A stretch of 64,000 nt of DNA from Citrobacter koseri ATCC BAA-895 (GCF_000018045.1 NC_009792.1:4340001-4404000); one strand, 5' to 3'. Shown: positions 33,007 to 42,664, counted from the stretch's first letter. The notes: generated by a model not told the origin, from the letters alone. Numbers and translations: made by a program.

Positions 33007-34661
33007 TACCAGCTCCGAAATTTCGCAGGTGGGTTGTAGAGCCCCCCGGACCATTCCACCAGGTCGGCAACACTGCCGGCCGCCAGCAGAGAACGGGTGG
33101 CGTCGGTACGACGAATGCCCATATCTTCCGGGTAAACCACCTTGCCGCTCTGACGCAGTTCGGCGACGCGCCGGGCGTCTACGCCCAGACCGATGTCGGT
33201 GATACCGGCCACCGCCGCAACCATCGCGCGACGCTCCTCCAGACTTTCCGCCCGGTAGAGATAAGCGATACCTTCTTCGGTCAGAACGTGGGTCACGTCG
33301 TCGCCGTAGATCATCACCGGCGCCAGCGGCATACCGGAGGCTTTCGCTACATCAACCGCATCCAGTTTTTCCACGAAAGTCGGTTTCACGCCTGCCTGGA
33401 AGGTTTCCACCATCTGCACCACCAGCTTTTTACCGCGCTGCATAGGGTCAGGTTCGGTGATCATGTTCAGCCAGGCCGGGGTAGCGTGACGGCGACCGTG
33501 CGGGTCGTGGCCCATGTTTGGCGCGCCGCCGAAGCCGGACAGGCGACCGCGAGTCACCGTTGAGGAGTTAGCCAGGCCATCAACCTGCAACGTGGAGCCG
33601 ATAAACATATCGACCGCGTACTGACCCGCCAGCTGACAGAAAGCGCGGTTAGAACGCATGGAGCCGTCGGCGCCGGTAAAGAACACGTCAGGACGGGCGC
33701 GGATGTACTCCTCCATCCCCAGCTCGCCGCCGAAGCAGTGCACACTTTCCACCCAGCCGCTTTCAATCGCCGGGATCAGCGTCGGATGCGGGTTCAGCGT
33801 CCAGTGTTTACAGATTTTGCCGCGCAGACCGAGTTGCTCGCCCCAGGTGGGCAGCAGCAGTTCAATAGCGGCGGTGTTGAAGCCGATACCGTGGTTCAGC
33901 GACTGCACCTGGTGCTCTGCGTAGATGCCTTTAATGGCCATCATCGCCATCAGGATATGTTCCTGTTTGATCAGGCGCGGGTCGCGAGTGAACAGCGGTT
34001 CGATAAAGAACGGTTTGTCGGCAACCACCACGTAGTCGATCCACGAGCCCGGAATATCGATGCGCGGCAAGTCGCACTCGTCGTCCACCAGCTCATTCAC
34101 CTGTACGATAACGATGCCATCGTGGAATGCGGCGGCTTCCACCAGCGCCGGGGTATCTTCGGTACTCGGCCCGGTGTAGAGGTTGCCTTTGCGGTCAGCT
34201 TTGTAACCGGCAATCAGCGCCACGTTTGGCGCCAGGTCGACGTAAAGACGGGAATAAAGCTCAATGTAGGTGTGGATGGCGCCAATTTCCAGCAGGCCAT
34301 CTTCCAGCAGTTGCGAGATGCGCAGACTTTGGGTGCCGGAAAAAGAGAAGTCCAGCTTGCGGGCGATACCCTTTTCGAAGATATCGAGATGCTCGCTGCG
34401 CCCAACGCTTGGCATGATCATATGCAGGTCATGCACTATCTGCGGGTTGACCTCCGCCAGCATGCGGGACAGGAAATCTGCCTGCTTCTGGTTATTCCCT
34501 TCTAATACCACGCGGTCACCCGGCGCGATCAGTTTTTCCAGCATTGCGGTCAGGTCTGCGGTTGGCAGCACCTTGCCCTGCACCGGAACAGAAGCCAGAC
34601 GCCGCTGCTTCTCGGTGCGGCGCGTGTTCCAGACTCGTGCTGGCGTTTGCCCAGATAACAT
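33006..34661 (-). CDS. mdcA: Malonate decarboxylase alpha subunit (acetyl-S-ACP:malonate ACP transferase)
   Basis: MdcA exchanges the acetyl group on MdcC for malonate, releasing acetate and forming malonyl-S-ACP. The 551-residue length equals the Klebsiella protein, and long blocks match it (VVLEGNNQKQADFLSR, GFGGAPNMGHDPHGRRH, FPED/YPEDMGIRRTDATR). The family is related to CoA transferases. A GGAGG site lies 8 nt before the ATG. It is the first gene of the operon, divergent from yheT across 249 nt. Confidence 0.96.
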   Translation of the reverse strand: MLSGQTPARVWNTRRTEKQRRLASVPVQGKVLPTADLTAMLEKLIAPGDRVVLEGNNQKQADFLSRMLAEVNPQIVHDLHMIMPSVGRSEHLDIFEKGIARKLDFSFSGTQSLRISQLLEDGLLEIGAIHTYIELYSRLYVDLAPNVALIAGYKADRKGNLYTGPSTEDTPALVEAAAFHDGIVIVQVNELVDDECDLPRIDIPGSWIDYVVVADKPFFIEPLFTRDPRLIKQEHILMAMMAIKGIYAEHQVQSLNHGIGFNTAAIELLLPTWGEQLGLRGKICKHWTLNPHPTLIPAIESGWVESVHCFGGELGMEEYIRARPDVFFTGADGSMRSNRAFCQLAGQYAVDMFIGSTLQVDGLANSSTVTRGRLSGFGGAPNMGHDPHGRRHATPAWLNMITEPDPMQRGKKLVVQMVETFQAGVKPTFVEKLDAVDVAKASGMPLAPVMIYGDDVTHVLTEEGIAYLYRAESLEERRAMVAAVAGITDIGLGVDARRVAELRQSGKVVYPEDMGIRRTDATRSLLAAGSVADLVEWSGGLYNPPAKFRSW

Positions 34662-34769
34662 TATTAACCTCCTGATTCAGCTAATCATTTTGATTGCTTA
34701 ACACTGGAAAGAGTGTGCGCCCTGGTGAGAAAGTCATCAATTAAGCGTAGAGAGGAATCATTAGCCTGA

Positions 34770-34788
34770 GAGTAATAATTTGAGTAAT
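34770..34788. promoter_or_regulatory. Direct repeat upstream of mdcA (possible regulator site)
   Basis: GAGTAAT occurs twice, at 34770-34776 and 34782-34788, a 12-bp period, about 110-125 nt upstream of mdcA and 120-140 nt before yheT. It lies in the A+T-rich part of the divergent region, where a LysR regulator such as MdcR could bind. The role is inferred. Confidence 0.3.
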
Positions 34789-34910
34789 GAATTGTGATTA
34801 AGATCAGCGTCAGGAAGGTGTAAATCCGCTCCCCCTGCCTCATTTTCATAAACACCAGGGGAAAGTGACGGTATAGTAGGCGGCAGATTTAAAAAAACAT
34901 CGCATAATTT

Positions 34911-35933
34911 ATGACTCAAATAACCTCCCCCGACCTTGATATCACCGGTCACGATAGTGCGGAGTTCGTGCCAATGCGCGGTATCCGCAACCGCCACCTG
35001 CAAACCATGCTGCCGCGACTCATCCGCCGCAAGGTGAAGTTCGATGCGCACTGGCAGCGTCTGGAATTACCAGACGGCGATTTTATCGATCTGGCCTGGA
35101 GTGAAGATCCACAGCACGCGAAGCACAAACCGCGTCTGGTGGTTTTTCACGGCCTGGAAGGCAGCCTGAACAGCCCGTACGCTCACGGGCTGATTGAAGC
35201 GGCGCAAAAGCGCGGCTGGCTGGGCGTGGTCATGCACTTTCGCGGCTGTAGCGGCGAACCGAACCGGCTGAACCGCATTTATCACTCCGGCGAAACGGAA
35301 GACGGCACCTGGTTTTTACACTGGCTACAGCGTGAGTTTGGCGCCGTCCCCACCGCCGCCGTCGGCTATTCGCTCGGCGGAAATATGCTGGCGTGTCTGC
35401 TGGCGAAAGAAGGCCGCGAGATCCCAATTGACGCGGCGGTCATCGTTTCCGCTCCCTTTGTGCTGGAAGCGTGCAGCTATCATATGGAAAAAGGGTTTTC
35501 CCGCGTTTATCAGCGCTATCTGCTCAATCTGCTGAAGGCCAACGCCGCGCGCAAGCTGGCGGCATACCCCGGCACACTGCCGATTAATCTGGCGCAGCTC
35601 AAATCCGTGCGCCGGCTCCGTGAATTTGACGATCTGATCACCGCGAAAATTCACGGCTTTGCCGACGCGATAGACTATTATCGTCAATGTAGCGCCATGC
35701 CGATGCTCAACCAGATCGCCAAACCGACGCTCATCATCCACGCGAAAGACGATCCGTTTATGGATCATCATGTGATCCCGAAACCGGAAAATCTGCCGCC
35801 GCTGGTGGAGTATCAGCTCACCGAGCATGGCGGGCATGTTGGATTTATCGGCGGGACGCTGCGTCGCCCGGAAATGTGGCTGGAGTCGCGGATTCCCGAC
35901 TGGCTGACAACGTATCTGGAGGCGTCATCATGA
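34911..35933 (+). CDS. yheT: Alpha/beta hydrolase YheT
   Basis: The 340-residue protein is in the AB-hydrolase 4 family. The nucleophile Ser is in [12 protein letters not shown] (about residue 148), the acid in HAKDDPFMD (about 280) and the His in EHGGHVGF (about 308). No signal peptide is seen. The physiological ester is unknown. The stop overlaps the yheU start (ATGA), so yheT-yheU-prkB likely form one unit. Confidence 0.94.
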
Positions 35934-36148
35934 TGATCCCCTGGCAAGAGCTGTCTTCTGAGACGCTGGACAATTTGATCGAAAGCTTTGTGTTGCGTGA
36001 AGGCACCGATTATGGTGAACATGAACGTTCGCTTGAGCAAAAGGTCGCCGACGTCAAACGACAGCTACAGTGCGGAGAAGCTGTTCTGGTGTGGTCTGAA
36101 CTGCACGAGACGGTCAACATTATGCCGCGTGAACAGTTTCGCGAATAA
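35930..36148 (+). CDS. yheU: UPF0270 family protein YheU
   Basis: A 72-residue acidic protein beginning [20 protein letters not shown]. It matches E. coli YheU almost residue for residue ([20 protein letters not shown]). Function unknown. I placed the start at 35930, giving the family's length; this ATG is fused to the yheT stop. prkB follows 53 nt downstream. Confidence 0.94.
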
Positions 36149-36201
36149 TCCGCCGCTGACGGCCGACTATACTAAAACTTTTGTTGATTCATGGAGTTGT
36201 T

Positions 36202-37071
36202 ATGTCTGCCAAACATCCGGTGATTGCGGTAACAGGGTCCAGCGGCGCGGGGACCACGACCACCAGCCTCGCGTTTCGAAAAATTTTCGCGCAGTTAAAT
36301 CTGCGCGCAGCCGAGGTGGAAGGCGACAGTTTTCATCGTTACACACGCCCCGAAATGGACATGGCGATCCGCAAAGCGCGCGACGCCGGGCGGCATATCA
36401 GCTATTTCGGCCCTGAAGCCAACGACTTCAGCCTGCTGGAACAAACCTTTATTGAATACGGACAGACGGGCAAAGGCCAGGCGCGTAAGTATCTTCATAC
36501 CTACGATGAGGCCGTGCCGTGGAATCAGGTGCCAGGGACGTTTACCCCGTGGCAGCCGCTGCCGGAACCCACCGATGTGCTGTTTTACGAAGGGCTGCAC
36601 GGCGGCGTGGTAACGCCGCAGCATGATGTCGCGCGTCATGTCGATCTGCTGGTCGGCGTGGTGCCGATCGTCAACCTGGAGTGGATTCAAAAACTGATTC
36701 GCGATACCAGCGAGCGCGGCCACTCCCGCGAGGCGGTGATGGATTCCGTTGTCCGCTCAATGGATGACTACATTAATTTCATTACGCCGCAGTTTTCCCG
36801 CACCCACATTAACTTCCAGCGCGTGCCCACCGTTGACACTTCCAATCCCTTCGCCGCGAAAGGCATTCCTTCGCTGGACGAAAGTTTTGTGGTCATTCAT
36901 TTCAGAAATCTGGAAGGGATTGATTTCCCGTGGCTGCTGGCGATGTTGCAGGGGTCGTTTATTTCCCATATCAATACGCTCGTGGTGCCGGGCGGCAAAA
37001 TGGGGCTGGCGATGGAGCTGATCATGTTGCCGCTGGTTCAGCGACTGATGGAAGGGAAGAAGATCGAATAA
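36202..37071 (+). CDS. prkB: Phosphoribulokinase-like protein PrkB
   Basis: The 289-residue protein has an N-terminal P-loop (GSSGAGTTTT at 12-21) and the phosphoribulokinase/uridine kinase fold (VEGDSFHRYTRPEMD). E. coli lacks the Calvin cycle, so its real substrate is unclear. I selected 36202 (MSAKHPVIAVTG) over an upstream ATG at 36181 to match E. coli. REP elements follow the stop. Confidence 0.94.
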   Translation: MSAKHPVIAVTGSSGAGTTTTSLAFRKIFAQLNLRAAEVEGDSFHRYTRPEMDMAIRKARDAGRHISYFGPEANDFSLLEQTFIEYGQTGKGQARKYLHTYDEAVPWNQVPGTFTPWQPLPEPTDVLFYEGLHGGVVTPQHDVARHVDLLVGVVPIVNLEWIQKLIRDTSERGHSREAVMDSVVRSMDDYINFITPQFSRTHINFQRVPTVDTSNPFAAKGIPSLDESFVVIHFRNLEGIDFPWLLAMLQGSFISHINTLVVPGGKMGLAMELIMLPLVQRLMEGKKIE

Positions 37072-37084
37072 TCTGTTCGATGTT

Positions 37085-37212
37085 TGCCGGATGGCGGCTG
37101 ACGCCTTATCCGGCCTACAGGGTGCGTTTGATATATGCCGGATGGCGGCTGGCGCCTTATCCGGCCTACAGGGTGCGAATTCGTAGGCCTGATAAGCGAA
37201 GCGCCATCAGGC
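37085..37212. repeat. Three REP units between prkB and yhfA
   Basis: Two same-orientation units (GCCGGATGGCGGCT...GCCTTATCCGGCCTAC, 37086-37118 and 37138-37169) and one inverted unit (GTAGGCCTGATAAGCG) fill the gap between convergent prkB and yhfA. The first two are nearly identical, 52 bp apart. Confidence 0.85.
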
Positions 37213-37220
37213 AACCGGCA

Positions 37221-37625
37221 TCACGCCGCAATCACTTCATACGAATGGGTAATATTCACCGCTTTTTCTAGCATCAGCGCCACTGAGCAATACTTCTCAG
37301 CCGAAAGATCGACCGCCCGCGCAACCGCCGCGTCTTTCAGGTCATTGCCGGTCACAATGAAATGCAGATTGATATGCGTAAACAGGCGCGGCGCTTCTTC
37401 ACGACGTTCGGACGTCAGCTTCACTTCGCAATTCGTCACATCCTGACGCCCTTTCTGCAAAATAGAAACCACGTCGATTGCGCTACAACCGCCTGCGGCC
37501 ATCAGCACCATTTCCATCGGGCTTGGCGCTTTATCACCGGAGTTGCCATCCATTAAAACCTGGTGGCCGGAGGCAGACTCTCCCAGAAAGGTTAACCCTT
37601 CAACCCACTTTACACGCGCTTGCAT
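37221..37625 (-). CDS. yhfA: OsmC-family protein YhfA
   Basis: The 134-residue protein begins MQARVKWVEGLTFLGESASG and has the OsmC/Ohr fold, with a cysteine in MAAGGCSAIDVVSIL. Other family members reduce organic hydroperoxides; the reaction of YhfA is not established. It is divergent from crp across 307 nt. Confidence 0.94.
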   Translation of the reverse strand: MQARVKWVEGLTFLGESASGHQVLMDGNSGDKAPSPMEMVLMAAGGCSAIDVVSILQKGRQDVTNCEVKLTSERREEAPRLFTHINLHFIVTGNDLKDAAVARAVDLSAEKYCSVALMLEKAVNITHSYEVIAA

Positions 37626-37739
37626 ATTCGGAACTCCAATGTGTCAATTTTCCTGACAGATTACGCGCACATAACAAATCTCGCAACGGAAGGCGACCTG
37701 CGTCATGCTGAAGCGAGACACCAGGAGACACACGGCGAA

Positions 37740-37932
37740 AGCTATGCTAAAACAGTCGGGATGCTACAGTAATACATTGACGTACTGCATGTATGCAGAG
37801 GACATCACATTCAGGCTGCAGTACATTTTCGACAGCCCCCTTCCCAGGAATTCGGGAAACCTATTTTTGCAAACCCAGAGGCAGTGTCGTGTTCTGGCTC
37901 TGGAGACAGCTTATAACAGAGGATAACCGCGC
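37740..37932 (+). promoter_or_regulatory. crp promoter and long leader
   Basis: The 307 nt between yhfA and crp hold no gene. By recall the block around 37741-37810 matches the E. coli crp promoter: a -10 near GCTATGCTAAAA (37741-37752), a start near 37760, and a CRP-like half-palindrome TGCAG-N6-TCACA at 37794-37809 centred about +42. The untranslated leader is thus about 170 nt. E. coli crp is autoregulated from this site. Confidence 0.7.
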
Positions 37933-38565
37933 ATGGTGCTTGGCAAACCGCAAACAGACCCGACTCTCGAATGGTTCTTGTCTCATTGCCACATTCATAA
38001 GTACCCATCGAAGAGCACGCTGATTCACCAGGGTGAAAAAGCGGAAACGTTGTACTACATCGTTAAAGGCTCAGTGGCAGTGTTGATCAAAGATGAAGAA
38101 GGGAAAGAAATGATCCTTTCTTATCTGAATCAGGGCGATTTTATTGGCGAACTGGGCCTGTTTGAAGAAGGTCAGGAACGCAGTGCCTGGGTACGTGCCA
38201 AAACGGCCTGTGAAGTCGCTGAAATTTCTTACAAGAAATTCCGTCAGTTGATCCAGGTAAACCCGGATATTCTGATGCGCCTGTCTTCCCAGATGGCTCG
38301 CCGTCTGCAAGTGACATCTGAGAAAGTCGGTAACCTCGCCTTCCTCGACGTAACGGGCCGTATCGCTCAGACCCTGCTGAACCTGGCGAAACAACCTGAC
38401 GCGATGACTCACCCGGATGGCATGCAGATCAAAATCACCCGTCAGGAGATCGGCCAGATCGTTGGCTGCTCCCGTGAAACCGTGGGGCGTATTCTGAAAA
38501 TGCTCGAAGATCAGAATCTGATCTCCGCTCACGGTAAGACCATCGTCGTCTACGGCACACGTTAA
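37933..38565 (+). CDS. crp: cAMP receptor protein CRP
   Basis: CRP binds cAMP and activates or represses hundreds of promoters. The 210-residue length and the sequence match E. coli CRP: the cAMP pocket GDFIGELGLFEEGQERSAWV (72-91), Thr128/Ser129 in the C-helix, and helix-turn-helix TRQEIGQIVGCSRETVGRIL (169-188) with recognition residues RETVGR. It has its own terminator before yhfK. Confidence 0.98.
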   Translation: MVLGKPQTDPTLEWFLSHCHIHKYPSKSTLIHQGEKAETLYYIVKGSVAVLIKDEEGKEMILSYLNQGDFIGELGLFEEGQERSAWVRAKTACEVAEISYKKFRQLIQVNPDILMRLSSQMARRLQVTSEKVGNLAFLDVTGRIAQTLLNLAKQPDAMTHPDGMQIKITRQEIGQIVGCSRETVGRILKMLEDQNLISAHGKTIVVYGTR

Positions 38566-38574
38566 TCCCGTCGG

Positions 38575-38606
38575 AATGGCGCATTACCGGGTAATGCGCC
38601 ATTTTT
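38575..38606 (+). terminator. Terminator after crp
   Basis: A perfect 13-bp stem (AATGGCGCATTAC / GTAATGCGCCATT) around a CGG loop is followed by T residues. It stands 10 nt after the crp stop and 10 nt before the yhfK ATG, so yhfK would need read-through or its own start. Confidence 0.9.
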
Positions 38607-38616
38607 GTTTGCACCG

Positions 38617-40704
38617 ATGTGGCGAAGACTGATTTACCATCCTGAGATCAACTACGCACTACGGCAAACGCTGGTGCTGTGCCTGCCTGTGGCTATCGGC
38701 CTGATCATCGGCCAGTTGCACCTGGGACTGCTGTTCTCGCTCGTTCCCGCCTGCTGCAATATTGCCGGTCTTGATACCCCGCATAAACGCTTTTTCAAAC
38801 GCTTAATCATCGGCGGATCGCTGTTTGCCGGATGCAGCCTGATTACACAACTGCTGCTGGCGCGCGACATCCCCCTGCCGCTGATCCTCACCGGGCTGAC
38901 GCTGCTGCTCGGCGTCACGGCAGAAATCAGCCCGCTGCATGCAAGGCTGCTGCCCGCTTCACTGATTGCCGCCATTTTCACGCTAAGCCTGGCGGGGAAC
39001 ATGCCGGTCTGGGAGCCGCTGCTCATCTATGCGCTCGGCACGCTATGGTATGGGCTGTTTAACTGGTTCTGGTTCTGGCTGTGGCGCGAACAGCCGCTGC
39101 GCGAGTCGCTCAGCCTGCTGTATCGCGAGCTGGCCGACTATTGCGAGGCCAAATACAGCCTGCTCACGCAGCATATCGATCCAGAAAAAGCGCTGCCGCC
39201 TCTGCTGGTGCGCCAGCAGAAAGCGGTAGATCTCATTACCCAGTGTTACCAGCAGATGCACATGCTGTCGGCCCAGCACAATAATGACTACAAGCGCCTG
39301 CTGCGCGCCTTCCAGGAAGCGCTGGACTTACAGGAGCATATCTCCGTTAGTTTGCATCAGCCGGAGGAGGTTCAGAAGCTGGTGGAGCGCAGCCACGCGG
39401 AACAGGTTATTCGCTGGAATGCGCAAACCGTCGCTGCCCGCCTGCGCATCATCGCGGATGACATCCTGTATCACCGTCTGCCCAGCCGTTTTTCGATGGA
39501 GAAGCAGACTGGCGCGCTGGAAAAAATCGCCAATCAGCACCCGGAAAACCCTGTCGGGCAGTTTTGCTACTGGCACTTTAGCCGTATTGCCCGCGTATTA
39601 CGCACTCAGCGTCCGCTGTACGCACGCGACCTGATGGCTGATAAACAGCGTCGCCTGCCGCTGCTGCCCGCGCTGAAAAGCTATTTATCGTTTAAATCGC
39701 CCGCGCTGCGCAACGCCGGGCGAATCAGCGTCATGTTAAGTATCGCCAGTCTGATGGGCAGCGCCTTACATCTGCCCAAGCCGTACTGGATTCTGATGAC
39801 CATCCTGTTCGTCACGCAAAACGGCTACGGCGCGACGCGCGTACGCATTCTGCACCGTTCAGCGGGTACGCTGGCCGGTCTGGTGGTGGCGGGCGTCACG
39901 TTGCACTTTCGCATTCCTGAAGGCTACACGCTGGCATTAATGCTGATCATTACGCTGGTGAGCTATCTGACCATTCGCAAAAACTACGGCTGGGCGACGG
40001 TTGGCTTTACGGTGACGGCGGTCTATACCCTGCAACTGCTGACGCTCAACGGCGAACAGTTCATCGTGCCGCGATTTATTGATACGGTCATTGGCTGCCT
40101 GATTGCTTTTGGCGGGATGGTCTGGCTCTGGCCGCAGTGGCAAAGCGGCCTTTTGCGTAAGAATGCCCACGACGCGCTGGAAGCGGACCAGGAGGCCATT
40201 CGGCTGATCCTCAGCAACGACCCGCAGCCAACGCCGCTGGCGTACCAGCGAATGCGGGTGAACCAGGCGCACAATACGCTGTTTAACTCGCTGAATCAGG
40301 CGATGCAGGAACCGGGGTTTAACACGCACTATCTGGAAGATATGAAACTGTGGGTAACGCACAGCCAGTTTATCGTTGAGCACGTCAACGCCATGACCAC
40401 GCTGGCGCGCGAGCATACGATGCTGACGCCGGATCTGGCGCAGCGCTATCTGGAATCCTGCGAAATTGCGCTCCAGCGCTGTCAGCAGCGGCTGGAGTAT
40501 GACGCGCCGGGCGGTTCCGGGGATGTGAATATTCTGGAGTCATCGGAGATGCTCTCCCACGGGCCGCTCAGCACGCTGGAACAGCATCTGCAACGCGTGC
40601 TGGGGCACCTGAATACCATGCACACCATTTCGTCAGTGGCATGGCGCCAGCGCCCGCATCACGGCATCTGGCTTAGTCGCCGGTTACGGGATATGAAGGG
40701 TTGA
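38617..40704 (+). CDS. yhfK: YccS/YhfK family membrane protein (FUSC-like)
   Basis: The 695-residue protein has two blocks of hydrophobic segments, about 15-150 and 365-515, each with several helices, and long cytoplasmic parts after each. This is the FUSC/YccS/YhfK architecture related to AaeB efflux proteins; the substrate is unknown. I start at the ATG at 38617 (MWRRLIYHPEIN); a TTG at 38605 in frame sits inside the crp terminator. REPs follow the stop. Confidence 0.92.
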   Translation: MWRRLIYHPEINYALRQTLVLCLPVAIGLIIGQLHLGLLFSLVPACCNIAGLDTPHKRFFKRLIIGGSLFAGCSLITQLLLARDIPLPLILTGLTLLLGVTAEISPLHARLLPASLIAAIFTLSLAGNMPVWEPLLIYALGTLWYGLFNWFWFWLWREQPLRESLSLLYRELADYCEAKYSLLTQHIDPEKALPPLLVRQQKAVDLITQCYQQMHMLSAQHNNDYKRLLRAFQEALDLQEHISVSLHQPEEVQKLVERSHAEQVIRWNAQTVAARLRIIADDILYHRLPSRFSMEKQTGALEKIANQHPENPVGQFCYWHFSRIARVLRTQRPLYARDLMADKQRRLPLLPALKSYLSFKSPALRNAGRISVMLSIASLMGSALHLPKPYWILMTILFVTQNGYGATRVRILHRSAGTLAGLVVAGVTLHFRIPEGYTLALMLIITLVSYLTIRKNYGWATVGFTVTAVYTLQLLTLNGEQFIVPRFIDTVIGCLIAFGGMVWLWPQWQSGLLRKNAHDALEADQEAIRLILSNDPQPTPLAYQRMRVNQAHNTLFNSLNQAMQEPGFNTHYLEDMKLWVTHSQFIVEHVNAMTTLAREHTMLTPDLAQRYLESCEIALQRCQQRLEYDAPGGSGDVNILESSEMLSHGPLSTLEQHLQRVLGHLNTMHTISSVAWRQRPHHGIWLSRRLRDMKG

Positions 40705-40726
40705 CGTTGTTTGCTGTTTGTTGTTT

Positions 40727-40807
40727 GCCGGATGGCGGCGCAAGCGCCTTATCCGGCCTACAGGGAAAACGCGATTTGTAGGCCGGATAAGCGTAGCGCC
40801 ATCCGGC
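40727..40807. repeat. REP pair between yhfK and argD
   Basis: An inverted pair of REP units (GCCGGATGGCGGCGCAAGCG... and ...GTAGGCCGGATAAGCGTAGC) occupies the gap between convergent yhfK and argD, ending 2 nt before the argD stop. Confidence 0.87.
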
Positions 40808-40809
40808 AA

Positions 40810-42027
40810 TCAGCCAGCCACTTTCGCCACCGCCTGCGCAAAACGCTGCATCCCTTCGTCAATATCCGCCTCTTCCACCACCAGCGACGGGGCAAAGCGC
40901 ATGACATCCGGCCCGGCATTCAGCACCATAACGCCTTCATGCGCGCCAGCGTAAAGGAAATCCCGCGCCCGACCTTTGTACTGCGGCTTCAGTTCCGCGC
41001 CAATCAACAGCCCCATGCCGCGAATATCGCTGAAAATGTCATACTGCTCGTCAATCTTCTGCAAATGCTGAACAAACCGCTCGCGTTTAGTCTGAACACC
41101 GCTCAGCACGTCAGACGTATTGATGATATCGAACGCGGCCCCGGCAACAGCGCAGGCCAACGGGTTGCCGCCGTAGGTGGAACCGTGCGACCCAACGTGG
41201 AACGCGGACGCAATCTCCTGCGTGGTCAGCATAGCGCTGACCGGGAAGCCGCCGCCCAGCGCTTTCGCACTGGTAAGAATATCCGGCGTCACGCCGTAGT
41301 GCATATAGGCGAACAGATCGCCGGTGCGCCCCATACCACACTGAACTTCATCAAACACCAGCAGCGCCTGATGCCGATCGCACAGCTCGCGCAGGCCTTG
41401 CAGAAACGCTGGCGTTGCGGCGGTGACGCCGCCTTCTCCCTGGATCGGCTCCACCACCACCGCGCAGGTATGGTCATCCATCACCGCTTTCACCGCGTGC
41501 AGGTCGTTGAAAGGAACATGGATGATATCCGCCGGTTTAGGGCCAAATCCGTCGGAATACTTCGGCTGACCACCAACGGAAACGGTAAACAGCGAGCGGC
41601 CATGAAAAGCGTTATGGAAGGCGATGATTTTGGTTTTAAACGGGCTATGACGCACGCAGGCATAGTGGCGCGCCAGTTTGAAGGCGGTTTCGTTGGCTTC
41701 GGTGCCGGAGTTCATAAACAGCACGCGCTCGGCGAAGGTCGCGTCGATAAGCTTACGCCCCAGACGCAGCGCAGGTTCGTTAGTAAAAACGTTGCTGGTG
41801 TGCCACAGCGTTTCACCCTGCGTTTTCAGCGCCTCCACCAGCGCCGGATGGCAATGCCCTAAGGCGGTAACTGCAATCCCACCCGCGAAATCAACGTACT
41901 CTTTACCCTGCTGATCCCAGACCCGGCTGCCCTTGCCTTTTACCGGAATAAACTCTGCCGGTGCATAAATCGGCAGGATAACTTCATCGAAAGTCGCGCG
42001 CGTAATTGCAGTTTGTTCAGTTGCCAT
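40810..42027 (-). CDS. argD: Acetylornithine/succinyldiaminopimelate aminotransferase ArgD
   Basis: ArgD is a PLP enzyme of class III that acts in arginine synthesis (N-acetylornithine) and lysine synthesis (N-succinyl-diaminopimelate). The 405-residue sequence has the PLP lysine in TSAKALGGGFP (about 255), the Asp in FDEVQCGMGRTG (about 226), and GTEANETAFKLAR near 105. It lies on the same strand as pabA, 73 nt away. Confidence 0.97.
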   Translation of the reverse strand: MATEQTAITRATFDEVILPIYAPAEFIPVKGKGSRVWDQQGKEYVDFAGGIAVTALGHCHPALVEALKTQGETLWHTSNVFTNEPALRLGRKLIDATFAERVLFMNSGTEANETAFKLARHYACVRHSPFKTKIIAFHNAFHGRSLFTVSVGGQPKYSDGFGPKPADIIHVPFNDLHAVKAVMDDHTCAVVVEPIQGEGGVTAATPAFLQGLRELCDRHQALLVFDEVQCGMGRTGDLFAYMHYGVTPDILTSAKALGGGFPVSAMLTTQEIASAFHVGSHGSTYGGNPLACAVAGAAFDIINTSDVLSGVQTKRERFVQHLQKIDEQYDIFSDIRGMGLLIGAELKPQYKGRARDFLYAGAHEGVMVLNAGPDVMRFAPSLVVEEADIDEGMQRFAQAVAKVAG

Positions 42028-42100
42028 CTTATGCCCATCCAGCTAAATGAAATTTCAGTCATAAAATATGCATAAAAAATCACTGGATAGCAACCACAAA

Positions 42101-42664
42101 TCAGCGCGACAGGAAATTAGCCAGCAGTTGATGTCCCTGCTCGCTCAGAATACTTTCCGGGTGGAACTGCACCCCTTCCAGATCCCACTCCCGGTGGCGA
42201 ATCCCCATAATTTCCTGCGTGTCGCTCCAGGCCGTAACGTCAAAGCAGGCGGGAAGCGTTGCAGGATCGATCACCAGTGAGTGATAGCGCGTGACGGTAA
42301 GCGGGTTCGATAGCCCCTGAAAAACGCCCTGGCCGTTATGGGTGACGGGAGAGGTTTTACCGTGCATCACTTTAGCCGCCCGCACGATCGTCGCACCAAA
42401 GGCCTGCGCCATCGCCTGGTGTCCAAGACAGACGCCGAGCATGGGAAGGCGTCCGGCATAATGGCGGATTACTGCCAGGGAGATGCCCGCGTCATCCGGC
42501 GTACAGGGCCCCGGCGAGATCACGATTTTTTGCGGATTCAGCGCGTCAATTTGCGCCAGCGTCAACGCGTCATTTCGCCTGACCAGGACATCAGCGCCCA
42601 GTTCGCAGAAATACTGATACAGGTTCCAGGTAAACGAATCATAGTTGTCGATCAGCAGAATCAT
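42101..42664 (-). CDS. pabA: Aminodeoxychorismate synthase glutaminase subunit PabA
   Basis: PabA is the class I glutamine amidotransferase that supplies ammonia to PabB for 4-amino-4-deoxychorismate, the p-aminobenzoate precursor of folate. The 187-residue protein has the catalytic Cys in GVCLGHQAMA (Cys79) and the His-Glu pair in FHPESILSEQG near the C-terminus. It follows fic by 31 nt. Confidence 0.97.
   Translation of the reverse strand: MILLIDNYDSFTWNLYQYFCELGADVLVRRNDALTLAQIDALNPQKIVISPGPCTPDDAGISLAVIRHYAGRLPMLGVCLGHQAMAQAFGATIVRAAKVMHGKTSPVTHNGQGVFQGLSNPLTVTRYHSLVIDPATLPACFDVTAWSDTQEIMGIRHREWDLEGVQFHPESILSEQGHQLLANFLSR

Noticed and set aside
33738..34505. 255-codon plus-strand frame in mdcA
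   Set aside because: Antisense shadow of mdcA, which is unambiguous by homology.
26562..34661. Mobile genomic island
   Set aside because: No integrase, transposase, tRNA or direct repeats at the ends were found; codon use by eye resembles the flanks. Insertion is inferred from synteny only.
42040..42100. ARG boxes upstream of argD
   Set aside because: TGAAATTTCA and ATGCATAAAAAAT resemble ArgR half sites, but spacing does not fit the 18-bp ARG box well enough to call.
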